64,000 nt of DNA from Arenimonas sp. (GCA_019459145.1 JAIBEK010000034.1:1-64000), one strand, 5' to 3'. Counted from the stretch's first letter, positions 39,185 to 48,699 are shown. Program-made: numbers and translations. Notes: generated by a model not told the origin, from the letters alone.

Positions 39185-40275
39185 CGGGCGGCTCCCCCGA
39201 CGAGGGCCCGGCCTTTGCCGAGCACCAGTTTGACGCGGTAGTGAATCAGCGTGTCGCAGGACAGCACGAAGAACAGCAAAAGCCCCTGGAACACCCGCGT
39301 CACCTTGTCGGACACACCGATCGACAACTGCGCGCCCTCGCCGCCGAGATAGGTGAGCGCCAGAACCAGCCCCGAAGCGATGATGCCGAGCGGGTTCAGG
39401 CGACCGAGGAAGGCGACGATGATGGCGGTAAAGCCGTAGCCCGGCGAAATGGACGGCTGAAGGTGGCCGATCGAGCCGGACACTTCGGAAATGCCGGCCA
39501 ATCCGGCCAGCGCCCCGGAAAACAGCATCGAGAACCACACCATGCCGCGCGACGAGAAACCGGCGAACCGCCCTGCCCGTTCCGACTGGCCGAGCACTAC
39601 GACCTGGAAGCCCTTGAGCATGTAGCGCATCATGAACCACACGCCGATCGCAGCGACGATGGCAAAGGCGAAACCGAAATGGGCGCGGCCCGAGCCGAGC
39701 ATTTCCGGCAGAACGGCTTCCGTGACGAAGGACCGGCTCTGCGGAAAATTATAGCCTGCCGGATCGCGCCAGGCGCCGCGCACCAGCCAGTCGAGGAAGA
39801 GTTGGGCGATGTAGACCAGCATCAGGCTGGTAAGGATCTCATTGGTGTTGAAGCGGGTCTTGAGCAGCGCCGGGATCGCGGCGTAAAGCGCGCCGCCGAC
39901 CATGCCGAGGATCAGCATTAGCGGCAGCAGCAAAGGCGAATGCCATTCGTAGAATACCACCGGCAGGAACGAACCTGTGATGGCGCCGATGGTGAACTGC
40001 CCCTCGGCGCCGATATTCCAGTTGTTCGAACGGTAGGCGACAGACAGCCCGACGCCGATCAGGATCAGCGGCGCCGCCTTGATCGCCAGTTCATGCAACG
40101 ACCAGACCTCGAGCAGCGGCTCGATGAAGAAGCTGTAGAGCGCATCGACCGGATCCTTGCCGAGCAGGGCAAACATGATGCCGCCGAAAAAGACGGTGAG
40201 CGCCAGCGCGACAAGCGGCGAAACGATCGCGAAAAATCCCGACATTCCGGGGCGGCGTTCGAGTTCAATGCGCAT
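39181..40275 (-). CDS. nucleoside-type ABC transporter permease (first)
   Basis: A 364-residue inner-membrane permease of the NupB/YufP-like branch. It has ELAIKAAPLILIGVGLSVAYRSNNWNIGAEGQ and RFNTNEILTSLMLVYIA, the family's typical segments, and about eight helices. It overlaps the ATPase gene by 11 bases and is coupled to the second permease by ATGA, so the operon is tightly packed. Confidence 0.92.
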   Translation of the reverse strand: MRIELERRPGMSGFFAIVSPLVALALTVFFGGIMFALLGKDPVDALYSFFIEPLLEVWSLHELAIKAAPLILIGVGLSVAYRSNNWNIGAEGQFTIGAITGSFLPVVFYEWHSPLLLPLMLILGMVGGALYAAIPALLKTRFNTNEILTSLMLVYIAQLFLDWLVRGAWRDPAGYNFPQSRSFVTEAVLPEMLGSGRAHFGFAFAIVAAIGVWFMMRYMLKGFQVVVLGQSERAGRFAGFSSRGMVWFSMLFSGALAGLAGISEVSGSIGHLQPSISPGYGFTAIIVAFLGRLNPLGIIASGLVLALTYLGGEGAQLSIGVSDKVTRVFQGLLLFFVLSCDTLIHYRVKLVLGKGRALVGGAAR

Positions 40276-41812
40276 TCGCCGCCTCCAGTCCGTGCATGCC
40301 GCCCATCAGGAGGCCGATCTTCTCGCGGGTCATCGTCGCGGCCGGGTAGATTTCCGAAAGCTGCCCGTCCGAGATCGCCGCGATCGCGGTCGCTACCTCG
40401 AAGATCTCGTCGAGGTCCTGGCTGATCACCACCACCGCCGAACCGGCGCGCGCCAGATTGATCAGCGCCTGACGGATGCGGCTCGCGGCACCCGCATCCA
40501 CCCCCCAGGTCGGCTGGTTGACGACCAGCACCGCGGGCTGGCGATCGAGTTCGCGCCCGACGATGAATTTCTGCAGATTGCCGCCCGACAACGACCCCGC
40601 CGCCGGATCGAGCCCGCTCTTGCGCACGTCCATAGCCTCGCAGATGCGCTGCGTCGCCATGCGCACGGCGTCGTGGCGGATGAGCCTCAGCCAACCGCCG
40701 GAAAGGAAAGCCCTGGTATCCGACTGATTGCGGGCCAAAAGGAGATTGTCGGATAGGGCCAGGGCCGAGACCGCGCCGTGTCCGTTGCGTTCCTCGGGAA
40801 CGAAACCGGCCCCGAGCAGGCGCCGGCCGGTAATGCCGAGCCGGCCGACCGATCGGCCGCGAATACGCACCGAATCGTCGTCATCCGTGATGTATTCGCC
40901 GGACAGCGCGTCGAACAGTTCACCCTGCCCATTGCCGGCCACGCCGGCGATCGCCAGGACCTCACCCGCCCTGACACTCAGCGACAGATCCTTGAGCGGC
41001 ATGGCAAAGGGCGTGCGCGGCCGAAGGTTCAGATGGCGCACCTCGAGCTGAACGTCGCCCAACGGCGCCTCGTCGTCGCGCAAGACCGTCGCCACCTCGC
41101 TGCCCACCATCATTCGGGCGAGCGAGGCCGGCGTCTCACCGCGCGGATCGCAGGTGCCCGTCACCTTGCCGTGGCGAAGCACTGTGGCGCGATCACAGAT
41201 GCGCTGCACCTCCTCGAGCCGGTGGCTGATGTAGAGAACCGAGCGGCCCTCGGCCTTCAGCTTGAACAAGGTCTCGAACAGCCGGTCGGCTTCCTGCGGG
41301 GTCAAAACGGAGGTCGGCTCGTCGAGGATGATCAGCTTGGGGTTCTGCAACAGGGCGCGAACGATCTCGATGCGCTGGCGCTCGCCGACGGACAAGTCGG
41401 CGACATGGGCGGCGGGGTCGAGCGGCAGGCCATAGGCCTTCGACAGTTCGGCGGCCTTAAGAGAAATCTCGTCGATCGACACTTTCTCGTCGAGCGCCAA
41501 GGCGATGTTCTCGGCCACGGTCAGCGCCTCGAACAACGAGAAATGCTGGAACACCATGCCGATGCCAAGCTTGCGGGCGTCAGCCGGCGAAACGATGTCG
41601 CGGGGTTGCCCCTGCCACAGGACGCGTCCCGAACTTGGCGCGAGGATGCCGAACAGCATCTTGACCAGCGTCGACTTGCCCGCCCCGTTTTCGCCAAGCA
41701 GGGCATGGATCTCGCCATGGCCGATCTCGAGGTCGATCCCGTCGCAGGCGGCGAAACTGCCGAACAGTTTGGTCAGTCCCTCGACGGCAAGAAGTGGTTC
41801 AGCCTTCGTCAT
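40265..41812 (-). CDS. nucleoside-type ABC transporter ATPase
   Basis: A 515-residue double ATP-binding protein. The first module has LLGENGAGKSTLVKMLFG (Walker A near residue 41), signature LSVGERQRIEIVRALL and ILDEPTSVLTPQE. The second has GVAGNGQGELFDAL in place of Walker A and LSGGNLQKFIVGREL. This is the usual arrangement in BMP-linked importers (NupA/YufO-like). The ATG at 41812 has AGGGTGAC directly upstream. First gene of the operon; no regulator gene is attached. Confidence 0.92.
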   Translation of the reverse strand: MTKAEPLLAVEGLTKLFGSFAACDGIDLEIGHGEIHALLGENGAGKSTLVKMLFGILAPSSGRVLWQGQPRDIVSPADARKLGIGMVFQHFSLFEALTVAENIALALDEKVSIDEISLKAAELSKAYGLPLDPAAHVADLSVGERQRIEIVRALLQNPKLIILDEPTSVLTPQEADRLFETLFKLKAEGRSVLYISHRLEEVQRICDRATVLRHGKVTGTCDPRGETPASLARMMVGSEVATVLRDDEAPLGDVQLEVRHLNLRPRTPFAMPLKDLSLSVRAGEVLAIAGVAGNGQGELFDALSGEYITDDDDSVRIRGRSVGRLGITGRRLLGAGFVPEERNGHGAVSALALSDNLLLARNQSDTRAFLSGGWLRLIRHDAVRMATQRICEAMDVRKSGLDPAAGSLSGGNLQKFIVGRELDRQPAVLVVNQPTWGVDAGAASRIRQALINLARAGSAVVVISQDLDEIFEVATAIAAISDGQLSEIYPAATMTREKIGLLMGGMHGLEAANAH

Positions 41813-41959
41813 GTCACCCTTCGGCACTGTTCCTTATCGCGCTCCCACCGCAGCCCCCAAGCGAACCGATCAAAGCGACAGGGGGCTATTGATACGCGCT
41901 TTGCGCCATCCGGCAACCGACCCTTGCGACTTTTTTGCGCTTGCACACAGTTGCGGCAT

Positions 41960-42691
41960 TTACGACTTCGACTTGCCCAGCGAGGGGAAGGACTGGAGCA
42001 CAGCGCCGATGCCGTAGAGGTAGATGCCGGTCGCGACAAAGGCGAGGCTGACCCAGCCGGGAATGCTGAAGTGCATCAACAGCGCATAGCCGCCAAGCGC
42101 GCACCAGAGGAAAAATACCGCGAGATTGAGAGAGCGGAGCCGCTTGACCCGTACCGGATGGAGAAAGTGGATCGGCAGGAAGGTCAGTATGACCGAGGCG
42201 ACCACGACGATCAGTGCCGTGGTGGCATCGGCGTCGATGACGAAAAGGGTGAACACCACCATATTCCACACGACCGGAAAACCGGAGAAGAAATACTCGT
42301 CCGTCTTCATGCCCATGTCGGCGTAATAGATGGCGCTCGACACGACGATCATGCCGGCCGCGACGAAGGACCAGGGTTCGCCGATCATGCCGCTCTGATA
42401 GAGCGCAAATGCCGGCAGCAGAACATAGGTGACGTAATCGATGATATTATCGAGCGTGTCGCCCGACCAGTTGGGCAGCACTTCCTTGACCCTGACCTTG
42501 CGCGCGATCGGGCCGTCGATGCCGTCGACCAGAAGCGCCAGGCCGAGCCACCAGAACATGTCGACAAATCGCCGCTCGGCGGCCGCTACCACCCCGAGGA
42601 AGGCGAGAAATGAACCGGACGCTGTGAGGATATGCACGGAGAAGGCACGGATTTCCGCATATGGCACGCGCCGATAATTGAAGATCTTCAT
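41960..42691 (-). CDS. pcs: phosphatidylcholine synthase
   Basis: Pcs condenses choline with CDP-diacylglycerol to make phosphatidylcholine in the inner membrane, a lipid pathway characteristic of rhizobia and some other host-associated bacteria. The 243-residue protein has about eight helices and the CDP-alcohol phosphotransferase motif Asp59-Gly-x2-Ala63-Arg64 ... Gly77-x3-Asp81-x3-Asp85, with the longer central spacing typical of Pcs. The FWWLGLALLVDGIDGPIAR context also fits. Divergent-side neighbours are unrelated; it is probably a single-gene unit. Confidence 0.95.
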   Translation of the reverse strand: MKIFNYRRVPYAEIRAFSVHILTASGSFLAFLGVVAAAERRFVDMFWWLGLALLVDGIDGPIARKVRVKEVLPNWSGDTLDNIIDYVTYVLLPAFALYQSGMIGEPWSFVAAGMIVVSSAIYYADMGMKTDEYFFSGFPVVWNMVVFTLFVIDADATTALIVVVASVILTFLPIHFLHPVRVKRLRSLNLAVFFLWCALGGYALLMHFSIPGWVSLAFVATGIYLYGIGAVLQSFPSLGKSKS

Positions 42692-42902
42692 CTGCGGTTA
42701 TGCCCCGTTCGTCACCCTCCGGCTTCGTATCGACCGAATCCGGACTTTTTGCAACCGCGTTGGGGACAAGCAGCGTCAAAAAACGGGAACCTGTTCGTCA
42801 CCCGGAAGTGTCGAGTCCAGACCGGATCGCTGCCATCCCCGCTCCCCCCGGAGCGTGTGAACACGCGTGCGCCATGCCATCCGAGACAGGAGCGGGCTCT
42901 GG

Positions 42903-43553
42903 TCAGAAGCGTAGGCGCAAACCAACTGTCAGGTATTGCGCACCACCGTCCGCATCGCTCACAGCGCCATAGGCGCCTGAACGGTGGTGAAAACGGACGA
43001 CCATTTCTCTCGACTTGTCCTGCGGTAATGCAAAGGTGATCTCGGGGGCGAGATAGTGCAGCAGCCGATCGCCACGATCGTTGCCTGCGCGTGCCTTCTC
43101 GATGTCCGATACTGCACTGGCATAACTGAGGCCCGTCGAGGCGGCCACGGTGGTGTAAATGTAGTCGTTCCAGGGAAAGTAATTGTAGCGGAGGAAGACC
43201 GCTGCCCAGACCTCGTACTCGTCCATCTCACCGAACCGCTTTCCAAAGCCCAGTTCCGGTTCGATGGTGAAGCGATCCTCCCAGAAGCTCGCCACGGTCC
43301 GTGATGCCGCAAAGCCGAGGAAGGTGCTGTCGCCGTATTCCCAATTGAACGGTGAAACGTTGCCTTTGAGGAAAATGTCGGTCATGGCAGTTTCGACGAA
43401 TTTGCCTCCGAAGACCATGACCGAGCATTTTTCATCGCATGGACCGGCTGCCCCGTACCATCGCCAGTCGAACCAGTCGCTCGCTATGGCGGTCATGGGA
43501 AAGGCGCTGAAGACGAAAAGAACGACGGTGACCAAAAGCGAATTCTTCAGCAT
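42903..43553 (-). CDS. exported barrel-like protein, PagL-type lipid A deacylase-like
   Basis: A 216-residue exported protein with signal peptide (LLVTVVLFVFSAFPMTAIA), then alternating aromatic beta-strands such as PELGFGKRFGEMDEYEVWAAVFLRY, and a C-terminal strand ending in Phe, as expected of an outer-membrane barrel. Near the end VRFHHRSGAYG gives His190-x-Ser192, matching the His-x-Ser catalytic pair of PagL lipid A 3-O-deacylases. The usual nearby Glu is not obvious, so activity is uncertain. The ATG has GGGA about eight bases upstream. I am moderately sure of the fold and less sure of the enzyme. Confidence 0.6.
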   Translation of the reverse strand: MLKNSLLVTVVLFVFSAFPMTAIASDWFDWRWYGAAGPCDEKCSVMVFGGKFVETAMTDIFLKGNVSPFNWEYGDSTFLGFAASRTVASFWEDRFTIEPELGFGKRFGEMDEYEVWAAVFLRYNYFPWNDYIYTTVAASTGLSYASAVSDIEKARAGNDRGDRLLHYLAPEITFALPQDKSREMVVRFHHRSGAYGAVSDADGGAQYLTVGLRLRF

Positions 43554-43932
43554 GCAAACATCCCTCAGAAGCTTAGTCTCAAAAGCTATCTGAACCAAGT
43601 TTCAGTTGACCATCCATTGGAAAAAGGTGGGAAAGAGGCCGCATTTGTAAGAATCTCGTCGGGTGTGGCAGGCTTGCTTCATTCGGCCGAACAAACCTTT
43701 CTTGACGTCGAGCCCGCGGGCCGCGGATCTACGAGACAGGGTCCTCGCGATACACTCCGCTTCATCCAATTTTGCAGAAAACCGGACGAGGCTGCAGACA
43801 GTTCCTGGCAAACGCTCGAAGAAGACAGGTCGATGGAAAATCCGGTGCGCCTCGGGGGAACCGAAGCAATTCGGCTTATGGATTTTTCCGGTCGAGCACT
43901 CTAGATAGAGTCAAACAGCAGAGGTGCCAGAG
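43554..43932. other. intergenic region before the UbiH-family gene
   Basis: A 379-bp stretch between divergent genes. Short open frames occur on both strands but none has a start signal, composition or family resemblance that supports a gene. It contains a small CCGAA-GCAA-TTCGG hairpin (43861-43874) followed by T-rich sequence about ten bases later. A small RNA is possible but not supported. Confidence 0.5.
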
Positions 43933-45135
43933 ATGAAACACTTCGACATCGCCGTGGTCGGCGGCGGTCTCGCCGGATCGATCGCCGCCATCGCCCTTTC
44001 GCGCGGCGGGCACCGCGTAGCCCTTGTCGCGCCGGTGCCGCAGAGTGAGGACAGGCGCACCACGGCCCTGATGGACCAGTCAATCCGCATGATGGAGCGG
44101 CTTGGCTTGTGGGACGCCGTGCGTCCGGCAGCGGCGGCCCTCTCCACGATGCAGATCATCGACGGCACGAACCGGTTGCTGAGGGCACCGGTGGTCGCCT
44201 TCCGCAGCGCCGAGATCGGTCTTGAGGCGTTCGGCTACAACATGCCCAACAGCGCGCTGCTCAGGGTTCTGTCCGAGGCGGTTTCCGCCGAGCCCAGTAT
44301 CACGCGCTTTGCCGCCGCTGCCGAGCACATCGTCTTTGGCCCGGACAAGGTCGTGATCACGCTGGACGGAGGCGAGAACCTGGAGGCCGACTTCGTGGTC
44401 GGCGCGGACGGCCGCAAGTCGAAGGTTCGCGAAAGCGTCGGCGTCGACGTGCAGACCTGGTCCTATCCGCAGACCGCCGTCGTTCTCAACTTCGCCCATG
44501 GCGTTCCCCATCGCAACACCTCGACAGAGTTCCACGGCGAAAGCGGCCCCTTCACCCAGGTTCCCCTGCCCGGCCAACGCTCCAGCCTGGTCTGGGTGGT
44601 CGACCCCAAGCAGGCCGAACGACTGCTTTCGCTGAGCGTCGAAGACCTTTCGCTGGCGGTCGAGACCCGCATGCAGTCCATGCTCGGAAAGGTCACCGTC
44701 GAGGAGGGCGTCCAGGCCTGGCCGCTGTCCGGCATGACCGCCAACCGCTACGGCAAGGGCCGTGCCGCTTTCATCGGCGAGGCCGGCCATGCCTTTCCGC
44801 CGATCGGCGCGCAGGGGCTCAACCTCAGCCTGCGTGACATTGCAGCGCTCGAAGACATCCTGTGTGATCGCACCGGCCGGCCGATCGCCGCCGATGCCGG
44901 CGATCGATTCGACGCCAAGCGCCGCGTTGACGTGATCAGCCGAACGGCGAGCGTCGATCTGCTCAATCGCTCGCTGCTTTCGAGCCTGCTGCCGGTGCAG
45001 ATGCTGCGAGCGGCGGGCCTGCAGGTGCTCTCCAGCGTCGCGCCGCTGCGCCATCTGGTGATGCAGGAAGGGGTGGCTCCCGGCCGGGCGCTCAGTTCCT
45101 TCCCGGATTTCCTAAGGGAAAAGATCCGGCGGTAG
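43933..45135 (+). CDS. UbiH/UbiF/COQ6-family FAD-dependent hydroxylase
   Basis: A 400-residue flavin monooxygenase of the ubiquinone-hydroxylase family. It has the FAD dinucleotide motif VVGGGLAGSIAAIALSRGG at the N-terminus, VVGADGRKSKVRESV in the middle, and GEAGHAFPPIGAQGLNLSLRDI, the second FAD motif. It likely adds a ring hydroxyl in ubiquinone synthesis, but which ring position cannot be told from sequence. The ATG has GAGGTG seven bases upstream; a GTG three codons earlier is the alternative. It overlaps the convergent AEC transporter gene by 24 bases. Confidence 0.88.
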   Translation: MKHFDIAVVGGGLAGSIAAIALSRGGHRVALVAPVPQSEDRRTTALMDQSIRMMERLGLWDAVRPAAAALSTMQIIDGTNRLLRAPVVAFRSAEIGLEAFGYNMPNSALLRVLSEAVSAEPSITRFAAAAEHIVFGPDKVVITLDGGENLEADFVVGADGRKSKVRESVGVDVQTWSYPQTAVVLNFAHGVPHRNTSTEFHGESGPFTQVPLPGQRSSLVWVVDPKQAERLLSLSVEDLSLAVETRMQSMLGKVTVEEGVQAWPLSGMTANRYGKGRAAFIGEAGHAFPPIGAQGLNLSLRDIAALEDILCDRTGRPIAADAGDRFDAKRRVDVISRTASVDLLNRSLLSSLLPVQMLRAAGLQVLSSVAPLRHLVMQEGVAPGRALSSFPDFLREKIRR

Positions 45136-46074
45136 GATGCCGTTGGTGATGGCGTAGAGAAGCGCGGAAACCGACAGCACTGACAGTACGGTGGTGATCA
45201 GGATGGTGGCCGAGGCCCGCTCCTGCCAGACGCCGTATTGCTGGCCGATGACGAATACATTGGTCGCCGTCGGAAGCGAGGCCAGCAGCACGGCGGTGAA
45301 GATCCATAGCGGATCGAAATTGCCGACCAGCCCGAGCACGACGTAAACCAGCAGCGGATGCAGCAAAAGCTTGATCGGCACGATATAGCCGATCTCGGCT
45401 GGAATGCGCTTCAGCGGCCGCAGCGCCAGCGTCACGCCCATGGCAAACAGCGCGCAAGGGGCGGCCGCCTGCGCGAGATAATCGATCAGCCGTTGCAAGG
45501 CCAGCGGCGGCTCGAACTGGAAGCCCGCCGCCAGAAAGCCTATCGCGGTGGCGATGATGAACGGATGGTAGGCGATCTTCTTCGCGACATCGAGCGCCAC
45601 CCGGCTGCGCGGCCGCTCATCGCCGCCGGCAAAGGCCATCAGCGCCGGTGCGGCAATGAAGTGGGCGGCATTCTCGAAGCAGAAGATCAGCGCCACCGGC
45701 ACCGCGGCGGCTTCCCCGAAGGCCAGCAGCGCCAGGCCCGGCCCCATATAGCCGATATTGCCATAGGCGCCGGCGAGCGCCTGGATCGTGCAGTCAGCAA
45801 TCGTATTGCCCCGCACGAGACGGCCGACCAGGAAGACGAGGAGAAAGATCGCATAGGTGGCGGCGAGCGACGCGGCGATGAAGTCGATCCGGGTCAGTTC
45901 CTCGATCGGCGTGCGCGACACCAACTTGAAGAACAGCGACGGCAGCGCGATGTAGATGACGAAGAAGTTCAGCCATCCGAGCGCCTCGGCCGGTTGCCGC
46001 GTGATGCGGCCGGACACATAGCCGATCAGGATCAGGCCGAAGAACGGCAGCACCAGCGCGATAATGTCACCCAA
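45112..46074 (-). CDS. AEC-family transporter
   Basis: A 320-residue inner-membrane protein of the auxin-efflux-carrier family with two groups of about five helices. The family patterns are LGWLNFFVIYIALPSLFFKLVSR, ALAGAYGNIGYMGPGLAL, and the C-terminal LLASLPTATNVFVIGQQYG. Bacterial members move organic acids such as malonate or malate; the substrate here is unknown. Convergent with the UbiH-family gene. Confidence 0.9.
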   Translation of the reverse strand: MGDIIALVLPFFGLILIGYVSGRITRQPAEALGWLNFFVIYIALPSLFFKLVSRTPIEELTRIDFIAASLAATYAIFLLVFLVGRLVRGNTIADCTIQALAGAYGNIGYMGPGLALLAFGEAAAVPVALIFCFENAAHFIAAPALMAFAGGDERPRSRVALDVAKKIAYHPFIIATAIGFLAAGFQFEPPLALQRLIDYLAQAAAPCALFAMGVTLALRPLKRIPAEIGYIVPIKLLLHPLLVYVVLGLVGNFDPLWIFTAVLLASLPTATNVFVIGQQYGVWQERASATILITTVLSVLSVSALLYAITNGILPPDLFP

Positions 46075-46128
46075 GCCGCCACTCCCCGGTTCGCCGGGCC
46101 GTTCGCATACGACCCATTCCCTTCGGCC

Positions 46129-46878
46129 TTAGCCGATTTGCGACAGGATTGGAAAGGTCTGCTGGAACCAAATCGCCATGTCGGCGACGAATCCGAAGAT
46201 AAAGGCCAGGCCGGTCAGCACCAGCAGGCCGCCCATGATCTTCTCGACCAGGCCGAGATGCTTGCGGAAGCGGGTGAGGAACCGCATGAAGGCGCCGGAA
46301 AAGGCAGCGGCGATCCAGAACGGCACGGCGAGACCCAGCGAATAGACCGCCAGCAGCATGGCGCCCTCGCCGACCGTGTCGCGCGCGGCGGCGACGCCGA
46401 GGATCGCGCCGAGCACCGGACCGATACAGGGCGTCCAGCCGAAGGCAAAGGCCAGGCCCATGACATAGGCGCCCGACAGCGTCGCAGGCTTGCCGCCGCC
46501 GGAAATGCGCATTTCGCGCGACAAGAGCCCGATGCGGAAGACGCCGAGGAAGTTGAGCCCCATGATGATGATGATGACGCCGCCGATCTTGGCCAAGAGG
46601 TCGAGATGCTGGCGCAGCAGCGTGCCGATGGTCGAGGCGCCGGCGCCGAGCGCCACGAACACGGTGGCAAAGCCGAGGGTGAAGGCAAGCGCCGAGAACA
46701 TCACCGCGCGGCGCGCCTGGCGGTCCTGCGTCGCCACCCCGCCGCCGCGGAACTGGTCGACGGAGATGCCGGCCATGTAGCAGAGATAGGGCGGGACGAG
46801 CGGCAGGACGCAGGGCGACAGGAAGGACAGCGCCCCGGCGAACAACGCGCTGAGCAGCGAAATCTCGGCAATCGACAC
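46129..46878 (-). CDS. ccdA: CcdA/DsbD-family thiol-disulfide transporter
   Basis: A 249-residue inner-membrane protein that carries reducing power from cytoplasmic thioredoxin to the periplasm, mainly for cytochrome c maturation. It has six or more helices and the two conserved cysteines, Cys23 in LSPCVLPLVP and Cys151 in GWTPCIGPVLG. No periplasmic thioredoxin domain is attached, so it is the short CcdA form. It lies 54 bp from the AEC gene on the same strand and next to tRNA-Lys. Confidence 0.92.
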   Translation of the reverse strand: MSIAEISLLSALFAGALSFLSPCVLPLVPPYLCYMAGISVDQFRGGGVATQDRQARRAVMFSALAFTLGFATVFVALGAGASTIGTLLRQHLDLLAKIGGVIIIIMGLNFLGVFRIGLLSREMRISGGGKPATLSGAYVMGLAFAFGWTPCIGPVLGAILGVAAARDTVGEGAMLLAVYSLGLAVPFWIAAAFSGAFMRFLTRFRKHLGLVEKIMGGLLVLTGLAFIFGFVADMAIWFQQTFPILSQIG

Positions 46879-47067
46879 GTGGCAACTCCATCTGCAGCCT
46901 TGTGCCGCCTTCCTAGCGCCCTCCTCCCTTGCTTGCCAATCACCTTTCTGTTCGCTGCGACAATTGCGACCGCCGACAGCATTGACGGCGAAGATTTTGG
47001 TTGACCGGCAAGGGGCACCTGCCTATGTAACGCTCACTTCCGCCGGAGCTTGAACGCCCGGTACTGG

Positions 47068-47143
47068 GAGAGCGTAGCTCAGCCGGTAGAGCAACTGACT
47101 TTTAATCAGTAGGTCCAGGGTTCGAACCCCTGCGCTCTCACCA
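47068..47143 (+). tRNA. tRNA-Lys (anticodon TTT)
   Basis: A complete cloverleaf: acceptor GAGAGCG/CGCTCTC, D-stem GCTC/GAGC, anticodon arm ACTGA-CTTTTAA-TCAGT with anticodon TTT, T-arm CAGGG-TTCGAAC-CCCTG, discriminator A and a gene-encoded CCA. 76 nt. No integrated element sits at its 3' end. Confidence 0.98.
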
Positions 47144-47148
47144 TTCCC

Positions 47149-48699
47149 TCACAATTGCGATTCCAGTGGCAAGAACCCGGTGACTGTGGCGACGAATCGT
47201 CGCCAGACGCTGGCGCCCGGCTCGTTATATTCCGGCGCGGCGCCCGGTTCGCCGATCCAGCTGAGCGTGCCGTCGTCGAGGGTCAGGTGATAGCTGTGGT
47301 TCGGCGCGATATGGGTGGCGAATTCGCGGCGTACCTCGGCGGTCAACGCGGCATCGTCGAACAGCACGCCCATCTCCGTGTTCAGCGCGATCGACCGGGG
47401 ATCGAAATTGAACGAGCCGATGAAGCCGCTCCGCTCGTCGACGGTGAAGGCTTTGGTGTGGAGGCTGGCATTGCTCGATCCGAACAGGGAAATGCGGCCC
47501 GGCGCGCTCTCCGCGCGCAGTTCGAACAGGTTTACGCCGCCGTCGAGCAGGATTTCCCTGTAGGGCGCATAGGCACCGTGCACGGCGGCGACATCGGTTG
47601 CGGCGAGCGAATTGGTCAGCACGGTGACCTTCGCCCCCCGTTCGACCAGACTGGAGAGCATCGAGACGCCTTCGTCGCCGGGAATGAAATAGGGCGACGT
47701 GATCTCAAGGGCCTGGGTGGCCGAAGTGATGACCGGATTGATGGCCTGATCGAGCCAGCTTTGCTGCCCGACGCCGAGCACCTTTTCCGGCGGGTCCGAC
47801 ACGACCTGGACATCGGCGGTCCAGTGGAAGCGCGGCTCCGCCGCCCGTTCGGCCGCCGCATTCGCCGCTTCCTGCAGGTGCGACAGATAGCGCTGCGCCG
47901 GCTCGCTCGAGGCAAGGCCCAGTAGCCGCGCCCTCAGCTTGGCAAGGCTCCGCTGCTCAGGATCGGCCAGGCTACGGATCGGCAGCGCCAGCGGGCTGTT
48001 CCAGAAGCGGTCGAAGATCGTGGACGTTTCGCCCACGGCCGGCCCGACCATGGCCAGGTCGAGATCGCGGAAATTGGCGGTGTCCGAGGCCCCGTAATAG
48101 GCGTCTCCGATATTGCGCCCGCCGACGATGGCCACGCGGCCGTCGGCGATGAAGGCCTTGTTGTGCATGCGGCGCGTGACGGTCACGGCCCTAAGGATCA
48201 TCTCGATGCCGCGCCTCAGAGCGCTGTCGCGGCTCATCGCCGGATTGAACAGCCTGACCTCGATGTTCGGATGGCTGTCATAGGCGGAATAAATGTCATC
48301 TCCGTCCCCCCGCGAGTTAATGTCGTCGAGCAGCAACCGCACGCGCACCCCGCGGTCGGCGGCGGCCAGTATCTCCCGGCCGAGGAGCGAGCCGGTCAAA
48401 TCGTCGCGCCAGTAATAATATTGCAGATCGAGGCTGCGGCCGGCAGCGCGCGCGGCATGCGCCCTCACGGCAAACGCGTCGATATTGTCAGAGACGAGCC
48501 TTAGACCGCTCATGTCCGGATGTCTGGCGGTCTGCGCCGCGACAACACGGTCGAGCGCCGTTCCGTTTTCCACCACGGCCAAAGCCTCGGACGGTACGCC
48601 CCTGGCCTGCGCGGCGAACCGTCCGTAGACACAGACGGTGAGCCAGGATGCCAGCAAAAACAGGATCAGGCCGATCAGGACTATTTTCGCGACGCGCAA
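47149..48699 (-). CDS. phospholipase D superfamily protein, cardiolipin synthase C-like
   Basis: A 516-residue membrane-anchored protein with two HKD motifs: MHNKAFIADGRVAIVGGRNIGD and LHTKAFTVDERSGFIGSFNFDPRS. The stretches SLDLQYYYWRDDLTGSLLGREIL, RGVRVRLLLDDIN and HPNIEVRLFNPA follow the ClsC (YmdC) pattern, so cardiolipin synthesis or phospholipid transfer is likely. An N-terminal helix (KIVLIGLILFLLASWLTVCVYG) anchors it. The start is taken as the TTG at 48699 because GGAGG lies six bases upstream; a GTG 14 codons earlier lacks such a site. It follows the ABC permease on the same strand after 89 bp. Confidence 0.85.
   Translation of the reverse strand: MRVAKIVLIGLILFLLASWLTVCVYGRFAAQARGVPSEALAVVENGTALDRVVAAQTARHPDMSGLRLVSDNIDAFAVRAHAARAAGRSLDLQYYYWRDDLTGSLLGREILAAADRGVRVRLLLDDINSRGDGDDIYSAYDSHPNIEVRLFNPAMSRDSALRRGIEMILRAVTVTRRMHNKAFIADGRVAIVGGRNIGDAYYGASDTANFRDLDLAMVGPAVGETSTIFDRFWNSPLALPIRSLADPEQRSLAKLRARLLGLASSEPAQRYLSHLQEAANAAAERAAEPRFHWTADVQVVSDPPEKVLGVGQQSWLDQAINPVITSATQALEITSPYFIPGDEGVSMLSSLVERGAKVTVLTNSLAATDVAAVHGAYAPYREILLDGGVNLFELRAESAPGRISLFGSSNASLHTKAFTVDERSGFIGSFNFDPRSIALNTEMGVLFDDAALTAEVRREFATHIAPNHSYHLTLDDGTLSWIGEPGAAPEYNEPGASVWRRFVATVTGFLPLESQL

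Noticed and set aside
40778-42613. 611-residue open frame antisense to the nucleoside ATPase and pcs
   Set aside because: Spans two well-supported genes on the other strand and shows no family features.
43602-43908. short open frames in the gap before the UbiH-family gene
   Set aside because: No ribosome-binding site, no family resemblance and conflicting frames on both strands.
45358-47004. 548-residue open frame across the AEC and ccdA genes
   Set aside because: Very rich in His, Asp, Arg and Gln, as expected of an antisense shadow of membrane protein genes.
47068-47143. tRNA-Lys as an integration site
   Set aside because: No integrase gene, no repeated tRNA 3' end and no compositional shift next to it.
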